Source: Rhodocyclaceae bacterium (GTDB taxonomy: Bacteria > Pseudomonadota > Gammaproteobacteria > Burkholderiales > Rhodocyclaceae). From it: a DNA stretch of 8,814 nt. The position numbers and the translations under genes are program-made. This document shows, in pieces, positions 1 to 4,470 of this stretch; within the stretch, counting starts at the first letter, position 1, and every line of letters starts with the position of its first letter. The notes beneath the pieces were generated by a model. It was not told the origin of the DNA. It searched no databases and saw only the letters and a list, made by a program, of their open reading frames with translations. The stretch lies in assembly GCA_018262875.1 (NCBI GenBank), contig JADFDL010000054.1, positions 1 to 8,814 on the forward strand, given 5' to 3'.

Positions 1-2
1 TG

Positions 3-1496
3 GTGAAAGTCAGTCCCGGCGGCACGGCGGTGGAAGAGGCGGATTGGCCCGAATGCGACGCCATCGTCGGCAACCCGCCCTTCCTCGGCGACAAGAAGAT
101 GCGCGGCGAGCTGGGCGATGAATACGTGACCGCGCTGCGCAAGTGCTACGAGGGTCGCGTGCCGGGCGGCGCCGATCTCGTCACCTACTGGTTCGAGAAG
201 GCACGCGCACAGATCGAGGCAGGCAAGTGCAAGGCGGCGGGACTGGTCGCTACAAATGCAATACGCGGCGGCGCCAACCGCAAGGTGCTGGATAGCGTTG
301 TCGAAACGACGCGCATCTTCGATGCCTGGAGCGACGAACCATGGATCAACGAGGGTGCGGCGGTACGGGTTTCGCTGGTGGCTTTCGGTGAAACCGAAGG
401 AGCGTGGCTGGATGGCTTGCAGGTTGAGCGCATTCACAGCAATTTGACGGCCGGAGCCGATAGATCGGTTGATTTAACGCAAGCACAGTCTTTAGCCGAG
501 AATGCCAATGGCGCGTTGCAAGGCATCACCAAGGGCGGTCAATTCGACATTTCCGGTGATATTGCAAGAAGCTGGATGAAACATCCCAACCCCAACGGTC
601 GCCCAAACTCCGATGTCGTTCGTCCGTGGCGCAATGGCGCAGACATTACGCAGCGTTTGGGAGATAACTGGATTGTTGACTTCGCTGGCATGAGTGAAGC
701 GGATGCCATGCTTTATGAACTTCCATTTGCCTACGTTCTGGCAAAGGTCAAGCCTGAGCGTGATACAAACGCAGAGAAAAATACTCGCGAACGTTATTGG
801 CTTTTCAAGCGGTCAGCGGCCGATATGAAAGCATCAGTAGCTGCACTACCTCGATTTATCGTTACTCCAGAAACGCCGACTTACACTGTCTTCGCATGGT
901 CTCCAGCAAGCATCGTTGCCGACAAGAACTTGATCGTAGTTCCTCGATCTGACGATGCCACCTTCGGGGTGTTGTCCTCACGATTTCACATGTTATGGGT
1001 TCGGGCACTTGGCTCGCCCTACGGCAATCATCCAACAGCACGGCGCTACAACAGCTCGCGCGTATTTTTGACTTTCCCCTTCCCCGTTGGCCTCACGCCG
1101 CGCGACACCGCGCCTGCCGCCGGCCGCGGCGCGCCGCCGTGCATGGCCGAGGAAATCCCGGCGGCGAACATCGCCGCCGCCGCGCGCCGCCTGAACGAAC
1201 TGCGCGAGAACTGGCTCAACCCGCCGGAATGGACCGAGCACATCCCAGAGGTCGTGTCCGGCTACCCCGACCGCATCGTGGTGAAGCCCGGCCATGAAGC
1301 GGAACTGAAGAAGCGCACCCTGACCAACCTCTACAACGCCCGCCCGGCCTGGCTCGACAACGCCCACCAGGCGCTCGACGCCGCCGTCGCCGCCGCCTAC
1401 GGCTGGCGTGACTACACGCCCGACCTGCCCGACGAGGAAATCCTCAGGCGCCTGCTGGCGCTGAACGTGGAACGCAAGGCGGCGGAAGGGAAATAA
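3..1496 (+). CDS. MmeI-like adenine-specific DNA methyltransferase, C-terminal part (5' partial)
   Basis: This is the C-terminal ~497 residues of a class I SAM-dependent DNA methyltransferase that would methylate adenine N6 in a specific site. Residues 24-27 are NPPF, the catalytic motif IV of N6-adenine methyltransferases, followed by LGDKKMRGELG. The segment around residues 105-128 (AWSDEPWINEGAAVRVSLV) and the end (DEEILRRLLALNVER) match my memory of the MmeI-like/type IIG family. Residues about 140-350 would be the target-recognition domain and about 380-490 the C-terminal helical domain. Family members are about 900 aa, so motif I and any N-terminal nuclease lie upstream of the window. 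The in-frame GTG at position 3 is not taken as the real start, because no stop precedes it and the fold would be incomplete. GC drops in the recognition segment. A dispersed repeat overlaps the first codons, and another begins directly after the TAA. Confident in the family, less so in whether it also cuts DNA. Confidence 0.85.
   Translation: MKVSPGGTAVEEADWPECDAIVGNPPFLGDKKMRGELGDEYVTALRKCYEGRVPGGADLVTYWFEKARAQIEAGKCKAAGLVATNAIRGGANRKVLDSVVETTRIFDAWSDEPWINEGAAVRVSLVAFGETEGAWLDGLQVERIHSNLTAGADRSVDLTQAQSLAENANGALQGITKGGQFDISGDIARSWMKHPNPNGRPNSDVVRPWRNGADITQRLGDNWIVDFAGMSEADAMLYELPFAYVLAKVKPERDTNAEKNTRERYWLFKRSAADMKASVAALPRFIVTPETPTYTVFAWSPASIVADKNLIVVPRSDDATFGVLSSRFHMLWVRALGSPYGNHPTARRYNSSRVFLTFPFPVGLTPRDTAPAAGRGAPPCMAEEIPAANIAAAARRLNELRENWLNPPEWTEHIPEVVSGYPDRIVVKPGHEAELKKRTLTNLYNARPAWLDNAHQALDAAVAAAYGWRDYTPDLPDEEILRRLLALNVERKAAEGK
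5..30 (-). repeat. Dispersed 26-bp repeat, copy 1 (in methyltransferase CDS)
   Basis: Read on the minus strand, this copy carries both invariant blocks of the repeat: CGCCGT at element positions 2-7 and GACTGACTTT at positions 16-25. Its final base is C where all other copies have T. It lies inside the methyltransferase reading frame, encoding roughly KVSPGGTAV, just before the catalytic NPPF segment. Confidence 0.8.
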
Positions 1497-1522
1497 CCGC
1501 CGTCCTGCCGGGACTGACTTTT
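1497..1522 (+). repeat. Dispersed 26-bp repeat, copy 2 (directly after methyltransferase stop)
   Basis: This copy starts at the base after the methyltransferase TAA. It matches the invariant blocks CGCCGT and GACTGACTTT and ends in TTTT. Within it GTCC-TGCCG-GGAC can form a 4-bp stem. Together with downstream sequence it also forms a longer perfect 8-bp inverted repeat (1498-1505 with 1524-1531). It faces copy 3 in inverted orientation across 44 bp. Confidence 0.85.
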
Positions 1523-1531
1523 CGGACGGCG
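1498..1531. other. 8-bp inverted repeat (hairpin) downstream of methyltransferase gene
   Basis: CGCCGTCC at 1498-1505 is perfectly complementary to GGACGGCG at 1524-1531, with an 18-nt loop that contains the GACTGACTTTT core of repeat copy 2. It sits directly after a stop codon, so it could affect the 3' end of the transcript. The T-run is in the loop rather than after the stem, so it is not a classical intrinsic terminator. The rest of the gene-free stretch to 1666 holds repeat copy 3 and nothing else I can identify. Confidence 0.45.
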
Positions 1532-1566
1532 CGGAAATTGCAGCAAGCCGCTTGCGATCAGGGGGC

Positions 1567-1592
1567 AAAAGTCAGTCGCTGCGGCACGGCGG
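1567..1592 (-). repeat. Dispersed 26-bp repeat, copy 3
   Basis: On the minus strand this copy contains CGCCGT and GACTGACTTTT with variable bases between them. It is the inverted partner of copy 2. The pair spans 1497-1592 with TTTT ends facing inward, resembling the paired arrangement of REP elements in other bacteria. Confidence 0.85.
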
Positions 1593-1666
1593 GATTGGAC
1601 TTCCGGCCAAAGTGGCGGTTGATGTGGCCAAAGCCTATTTGCAAACCTGGCTCATCGGGCTGTGAA

Positions 1667-1942
1667 TCAGCCGCCCCAAAGCCGGGCGACAAGCGGATAG
1701 ATCTGGATGGCCGCAATGCCGAGGATCGCCACGTAGATCAGGTGATAAAGCTCGAAGTGATAACCGGAGGCATCGAGTTCGTCCCGGTGCGCCCGGCAAA
1801 GACAGAGGCTGGTCGGCTGCCTCGGGTGGGCCTTGAGGTGTCCCGGCGCCTGGCAGACGGCGCACGGGCCGCACGACGCGCGCGGCCCAGCCCCGGGATG
1901 CGCCTGGTTCCATTGGCGGCAGTATTCGCAATCGTCAGTCAT
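1667..1942 (-). CDS. Small Cys/His-rich putative zinc-binding protein with C-terminal membrane segment
   Basis: I do not recognise the family of this 91-aa protein. Cysteines fall in the patterns C5-x2-C8, C24-x2-C27-x2-C30 and C47-x-C49, with nearby His15, His35, His39 and His52, which suggests one or two structural zinc sites. Residues about 67-87 (LIYVAILGIAAIQIYPLVA) form a single hydrophobic membrane segment close to the C-terminus, so the Cys-rich part probably lies on the cytoplasmic side. The ATG at 1940-1942 has a purine-rich GGGGAAG stretch about 9 nt upstream. The gene is downstream of and co-oriented with the ribbon-helix-helix gene, separated by 54 bp carrying a repeat. The clustered Cys pairs and the hydrophobic end argue that this is a real gene rather than a shadow ORF. 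The function is unknown. Confidence 0.6.
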   Translation of the reverse strand: MTDDCEYCRQWNQAHPGAGPRASCGPCAVCQAPGHLKAHPRQPTSLCLCRAHRDELDASGYHFELYHLIYVAILGIAAIQIYPLVARLWGG

Positions 1943-1972
1943 CGTTGGCCGCTTCCCCGGGATTAAGGGTGC

Positions 1973-1998
1973 GCGCCGTCCTGCGCGGACTGACTTTT
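1973..1998 (+). repeat. Dispersed 26-bp repeat, copy 4 (overlaps RHH gene stop codon)
   Basis: This copy contains CGCCGT and GACTGACTTTT, plus the perfect GTCC/GGAC stem. Its last two bases form part of the TAA stop (1997-1999, minus strand) of the ribbon-helix-helix gene. The element therefore sits exactly at the 3' end of that gene, as copy 2 does for the methyltransferase. Confidence 0.85.
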
Positions 1999-2335
1999 AC
2001 GCCGCCCGCGTCAGCTCGGCGCGCGCGGCCGGGACGCCGCTGCTGTAGACGTTGAGGTATTTCAGGCAGATCACGCGCAGGCAGGAGGCGATGTTCTTGT
2101 CGTTGGCGACCAGGCAGCCGTCGTGCACGCGCTCGATGAGGCGGGGCAGGGGCATCTTCGATTCGCGCGCCATGTCGTCGAGCACGTTCCAGAAGGCGCG
2201 CTCCAGCGAGATGGTGGTGCTGTGGCCGTGGATGCGGAAGCCGCGCTTCTCGGGGATGAACTCGCTGATCTGCGACGTCGTGCAGGCGTTGAACATGTGG
2301 TCCAGCACGTCATTGATTTCGGAGTAGATATTCAT
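1997..2335 (-). CDS. Ribbon-helix-helix domain DNA-binding protein (RHH_4-like)
   Basis: A 112-aa protein whose central part (residues about 32-95) fits the RHH_4-type ribbon-helix-helix family. The segment RGFRIHGHSTTISLERAFW is the expected beta-strand/turn followed by helix 1. It is followed by helix 2 around LPRLIERV and the family-typical ending NIASCLRVICLKYL. Such proteins bind DNA as dimers through the paired N-terminal strands. Here an extra ~30-residue N-terminal helix (MNIYSEINDVLDHMF) precedes the domain. I chose ATG 2335 because AAGGAAAGGGAA lies just upstream; an upstream start at 2365 would run through this ribosome binding site. The gene is divergent from the sulfur operon beginning at 2451, so it may be its local regulator. 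No toxin gene is beside it. The family call is good; the regulatory target is inference. Confidence 0.75.
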   Translation of the reverse strand: MNIYSEINDVLDHMFNACTTSQISEFIPEKRGFRIHGHSTTISLERAFWNVLDDMARESKMPLPRLIERVHDGCLVANDKNIASCLRVICLKYLNVYSSGVPAARAELTRAA

Positions 2336-2360
2336 GCCGGTTCCCTTTCCTTGGCGCGTT

Positions 2361-2373
2361 GGCAATAATTACC
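2361..2373. promoter_or_regulatory. Imperfect palindrome, candidate operator
   Basis: GGCAATAATTACC reads as GGnAAT-n-ATTnCC, symmetric except at the two n positions of the arms. It is the only AT-rich palindrome in the divergent spacer. A regulator binding here could act on both genes, and the RHH protein encoded next door is the obvious candidate. Only the symmetry is seen; binding is inferred. Confidence 0.3.
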
Positions 2374-2379
2374 ACCACC

Positions 2380-2393
2380 GCCGCTCGCGCGGC
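2380..2393. other. Perfect 5-bp inverted repeat GCCGC-TCGC-GCGGC
   Basis: GCCGC at 2380-2384 pairs with GCGGC at 2389-2393 across a 4-nt loop, in the divergent promoter region. It could be an operator half-site pair or an RNA hairpin in the operon leader. Short GC-rich inverted repeats are common by chance at this GC content, so confidence is low. Confidence 0.25.
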
Positions 2394-2450
2394 CCCTACC
2401 ATGCGCAGCATACAAGAAGGCGCCGACCGCGGCCAGCCTGGGAGACAACG

Positions 2451-2942
2451 ATGGAGTTTTTCCGCAAGACCCTGGATCCGGTGTTCGCCATGGCGGCCAT
2501 CGCCATACTGGACATCTTCCTGTTCCTGCTGCTGGGCGCCTGGACGGTGGGCGGCGGCGAGACCATGATGACCGGCCTCATGGCCCAGGCCGTGCTCGGC
2601 GACGATCTGCAGCGCATTCCCTTCTGGAGCATCGTCTTCCCGCCGCACGCCGACTACTGGAAAATCTACATCAGCCTCGGCATGTTCTTCGGCGCCTTCG
2701 TCGGCGCCGTGCTGTCGAAGGAGTTCTACTGGCGCATGCCGCGCCGCGCCTCCGAGTGGCTGATGATCACCCTCGGCGGCCTGCTCATGGGCATCGGCAT
2801 CCGCATGGCCTACATCTGCAACGTGTCCACCTTCTTCGGGCTGATCCCGGAGATGAACATGGGCGGCTACCTCGCCATCTCCGGCATCCTCGCCGGCGCC
2901 TGGGTCGGCTCGCTCATCTACAAGAAGATTCTGGAAGGCTGA
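2451..2942 (+). CDS. Half-size YeeE/YedE (DUF395) sulfur transporter subunit, C-terminal-half type
   Basis: A 163-aa integral membrane protein with hydrophobic segments at about residues 11-32, 72-90, 104-124 and 138-157. The stretch GGLLMGIGIRMAYICNVSTF (residues 109-128) resembles the motif of the second half of full-length YeeE/YedE thiosulfate transporters, including the conserved Cys (Cys123 here). Full-length members are about 350-400 aa, so this is a half-protein that presumably pairs with the product of the next gene, 10 nt downstream. The pair would move thiosulfate or a sulfane-sulfur compound across the inner membrane. GGGAG lies 6 nt before ATG 2451, which supports this start over upstream in-frame codons that lack a binding site. 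It is the first gene of the operon. The substrate is not shown by the sequence. Confidence 0.8.
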   Translation: MEFFRKTLDPVFAMAAIAILDIFLFLLLGAWTVGGGETMMTGLMAQAVLGDDLQRIPFWSIVFPPHADYWKIYISLGMFFGAFVGAVLSKEFYWRMPRRASEWLMITLGGLLMGIGIRMAYICNVSTFFGLIPEMNMGGYLAISGILAGAWVGSLIYKKILEG

Positions 2943-2952
2943 GGAAAAACCA

Positions 2953-3576
2953 ATGACACCCGTCGTCGAATGCCTGGTCGCGTTTTTGTTCGGTTCCGTT
3001 GTCGGCCTGCTCATGCAGCGCTCGCGCTTCTGCAACACGGCGGCGCTGCGCGACGCCATCATGTTCAAGACCTACCGCAACACCAAGGCCATGCTGATGG
3101 CGATGATGATCCTCACCGTCGGCTTCACCGGCTTCATGAGCGTGGGCGGCGGCCACCCGATGCAGTTCGACGTCGGCCTCAACACCTTCGCCGGCCTGTT
3201 CCTGTTCGGCATCGGCATGGTGCTGGCCGGCGCCTGCACGGTGTCGACGTGGGTGAAGACGGGCGAGGGCAACCTCGGCGCGCTGTGGGCGCTCTTGTTC
3301 ACCTTCGTCGGCATGTTCCTCTTCTCGCTGGTATGGTCGTGGAACTGGTGGCCGCCGGCGCCGCAGACCATGACCGGCGAGCCGAACCTGCCGGCGCTGC
3401 AGCTCGGCTTCGCCAATGCGCGCACCCTGCAGGACAAGCTCGGCGTGCCGGCCATCGTCTTCGGCCTGGTGCAGTTCGCCGTGCTCCTCGCCATCTACCG
3501 CGCCATCCTGCGCCGCGAGCGCGCGCAGCACGAAAAGCACGAGCAGCACCAGAAGGAATCTGCAGAAATCGCATAG
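2953..3576 (+). CDS. Half-size YeeE/YedE sulfur transporter subunit, N-terminal-half type
   Basis: A 207-aa membrane protein carrying the two Cys motifs of the first half of YeeE/YedE proteins: RSRFCNTAALRD (Cys27) and GIGMVLAGACTVSTW followed by KTGEGN (Cys95). As I recall it, the structurally characterised YeeE has essential cysteines at 22, 91 and 293; the 27/95 spacing here is nearly the same, and the third Cys would come from the preceding gene. Membrane segments lie at about 7-22, 47-65, 78-98, 108-127 and 165-184. A charged, His/Lys/Glu-rich tail (residues 187-207) probably faces the cytoplasm, where TusA, encoded 9 nt later, would dock. GAGGA precedes ATG 2953. The two half-genes are in reversed order relative to the fused protein. 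Confidence 0.8.
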   Translation: MTPVVECLVAFLFGSVVGLLMQRSRFCNTAALRDAIMFKTYRNTKAMLMAMMILTVGFTGFMSVGGGHPMQFDVGLNTFAGLFLFGIGMVLAGACTVSTWVKTGEGNLGALWALLFTFVGMFLFSLVWSWNWWPPAPQTMTGEPNLPALQLGFANARTLQDKLGVPAIVFGLVQFAVLLAIYRAILRRERAQHEKHEQHQKESAEIA

Positions 3577-3585
3577 GAGAAGGAA

Positions 3586-3891
3586 ATGGGATTGTTCGGA
3601 ACGAAGAAGAAGGTCGAGGAAGCCGGCGCGGGCGGCGAGGCGGTGCTCTCCGACGGCAGCAGGGTGCAGGTGGCGCGGCGCGTCGACTGTCGCGGCGACT
3701 CCTGCCCGCGCCCGCAATTGATGACCAAGAAGGCCGTCAACGAAGTCGGCGCCGGCAGCGTGGTCGAGGTGCTGGTGGACAACCCCTCCTCGGTCGAGGC
3801 GCTGCCGCCCATGTGCGACGAGCTCAACGCCACCCACATCGAGACCATCAAGGACCCGGCCTGCTGGCGGGTCTACATCAAGAAGGACTGA
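3586..3891 (+). CDS. tusA: TusA-family sulfur carrier protein
   Basis: This small cytoplasmic sulfurtransferase/carrier holds sulfur as a persulfide on one Cys. Residues 34-46 (DCRGDSCPRPQLM) contain the TusA/SirA signature CPxP, with Cys40 as the expected persulfide carrier. The following KKAVNEVGAGSVVEVLVDNP strand-helix pattern is typical of the family. At 101 aa it is longer than the usual ~80 aa, because of a Lys-rich and Gly-rich N-terminal extension of about 30 residues starting MGLFGTKKK. A strong AGGAGAAGGAA precedes ATG 3586. TusA encoded with YeeE transporters is a known pairing in which TusA takes sulfur from the transporter; that role is inferred here. The next ORF begins 2 nt after its stop. 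Cys35, Cys77 and Cys93 are additional cysteines. The symbol reflects the family rather than proven equivalence to the tRNA-thiolation TusA. Confidence 0.88.
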   Translation: MGLFGTKKKVEEAGAGGEAVLSDGSRVQVARRVDCRGDSCPRPQLMTKKAVNEVGAGSVVEVLVDNPSSVEALPPMCDELNATHIETIKDPACWRVYIKKD

Positions 3892-3893
3892 GC

Positions 3894-4106
3894 ATGCTCG
3901 CAAGAGTTGCCATGCGCCTGTTCATCGCCGCCTCGCTGATCGCCGTGCTGGGCGGACTGACTTTTGTGTATGTCTGGCCGCCCGAGGGCATGCGCGTGAC
4001 GCGCGAGGGCGTGCCGCACTTCTCGCCGCCGGTGGCGCATCCGGCGACCGGCGAGGCGATTCCGCTCGAGCGGCTGGTGCAGCATTACAAGGGAGGCGGG
4101 AAATGA
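3894..4106 (+). CDS. Small single-pass membrane protein, unknown function
   Basis: A 70-aa protein with one hydrophobic segment (residues about 8-27), then a Pro-rich exported tail (about 28-70) with REGVPHFSPPVAHPATGEAI and a basic end, HYKGGGK. I do not recognise the family. AAGGA sits 6 nt before ATG 3894; a second in-frame ATG at 3912 is possible but has no good binding site. Its ATG is 2 nt after the tusA stop, and its own stop overlaps the next start in an ATGA. Dispersed repeat copy 5 lies inside it and encodes AVLGGLTF, part of the membrane segment. The position between transporter, TusA and rhodanese genes suggests an accessory or assembly subunit of a membrane complex. It has no Cys, so it is not itself a sulfur carrier. 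Confidence 0.65.
   Translation: MLARVAMRLFIAASLIAVLGGLTFVYVWPPEGMRVTREGVPHFSPPVAHPATGEAIPLERLVQHYKGGGK
3940..3965 (+). repeat. Dispersed 26-bp repeat, copy 5 (inside small membrane protein gene)
   Basis: This copy matches the two invariant blocks CGCCGT and GACTGACTTTT. It differs from the others at element position 1 (T) and position 12 (G instead of C). It is in the coding strand of the 70-aa protein gene, where its reading frame supplies hydrophobic residues of the membrane segment. It may be a captured element or a coding sequence drifted to resemble it; the conserved 10-mer favours a true copy. Confidence 0.7.
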
Positions 4107-4195
4107 ACTTCGATTTGCAGACCATCGCGCAGCTCCTGTTGTTCTGCGTGGCCTTCGGCGCCATGGCGCTGGCCTTTTTCAGCGACTCGTTATGA
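4103..4195 (+). CDS. 30-aa single-membrane-segment microprotein
   Basis: The short ORF MNFDLQTIAQLLLFCVAFGA continues with MALAFFSDSL and ends in TGA. Its start overlaps the preceding stop (ATGA at 4103-4106), and its stop overlaps the next start (ATGA at 4192-4195). It therefore fills the gap exactly between two genes and is probably translated by coupling. GGGAGGCGGG just upstream can serve as ribosome binding site. Residues about 8-26 are hydrophobic, so it should be a single transmembrane helix with one Cys (Cys15). Very small membrane subunits of this kind often stabilise larger membrane complexes, and here the YeeE pair is a possible partner. I recognise no homologue. The evidence for it being real is the flanking overlaps and composition, not a motif. 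Confidence 0.6.
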   Translation: MNFDLQTIAQLLLFCVAFGAMALAFFSDSL

Positions 4196-4470
4196 TGAAC
4201 CGCGAAAGCCTGGTCTTCTGCGCCGCCGCGCTCGCCGTCGCGCTGGCGGTGTGCGCCGCCGGCTTCAAGCTGGCCGCGCTGCCGGCCGAGACCGTCGCCG
4301 CGGCGAGGCAGCCGGCCCCGGCCGAAACCCTGCCCGACCTCGACATCGGCGGCGGCTTCGGCAAGGTCTCGGTGATCGAGCTGGTCGGCTTCTACATGGA
4401 AAACCCGCCGGCGCCGAAGGGCGGCAGCGGCGATGCCTCGCCGGCCGTGAAGCGTTTCGGCGGCTGCTGA
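4192..4470 (+). CDS. Exported or anchored small protein with C-terminal Gly-Gly-Cys
   Basis: A 92-aa protein with a signal peptide or N-terminal anchor (hydrophobic residues 7-30), an Ala/Pro-rich linker, a short conserved-looking core, PDLDIGGGFGKVSVIELVGF, at residues 48-67, and a flexible Gly/Pro/Ser tail ending RFGGC. The last residue, Cys92, is the only Cys outside the hydrophobic N-terminus. A Gly-Gly-Cys swinging arm at the C-terminus recalls SoxY, which carries periplasmic sulfur intermediates on the Cys of its C-terminal GGCGG. I see no other SoxY similarity, so a carrier role is inference from this tail and the sulfur-gene context. The start overlaps the 30-aa ORF stop (ATG 4192 or ATG 4195), and its TGA overlaps the next ATG. 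I do not recognise the family. Confidence 0.7.
   Translation: MMNRESLVFCAAALAVALAVCAAGFKLAALPAETVAAARQPAPAETLPDLDIGGGFGKVSVIELVGFYMENPPAPKGGSGDASPAVKRFGGC

Larger units (their letters stand above)
2336..2450. promoter_or_regulatory. Divergent intergenic region, probable promoters for RHH gene and sulfur operon
   Basis: This 115-bp spacer separates the minus-strand RHH gene from the plus-strand operon, so it must hold the 5' signals of both unless the operon is read from elsewhere. I see no convincing -35/-10 pair. It contains an AT-rich patch around 2361-2373 in otherwise GC-rich DNA, a short hairpin at 2380-2393, and GGGAG upstream of the ATG at 2451. Confidence 0.5.

Noticed and set aside
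1497..1522. Neisseria-type DNA uptake sequence
   Set aside because: The element shares only GCCGTC with the Neisseria signal GCCGTCTGAA and is conserved over a longer 26-bp span.
1498..1531. Classical rho-independent terminator
   Set aside because: The stem is good, but the T-run lies inside the loop and is not followed by a U-tract on either strand.
1538..1966. Plus-strand ORF of 142 codons
   Set aside because: It spans a dispersed repeat and lies antisense to the Cys-rich minus-strand gene. It has no plausible ribosome binding site or domain pattern.
1997..2335. Toxin-antitoxin module suggested by the RHH protein
   Set aside because: No toxin-like gene lies next to it. The neighbour is a Cys-rich membrane protein, and the domain matches the RHH_4 type rather than a short antitoxin.
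2914..3903. Long minus-strand ORF of 329 codons opposite the YeeE/TusA genes
   Set aside because: It is opposite genes with clear family motifs and is dominated by His/Arg/Ala/Gly residues, typical of antisense frames in GC-rich DNA.
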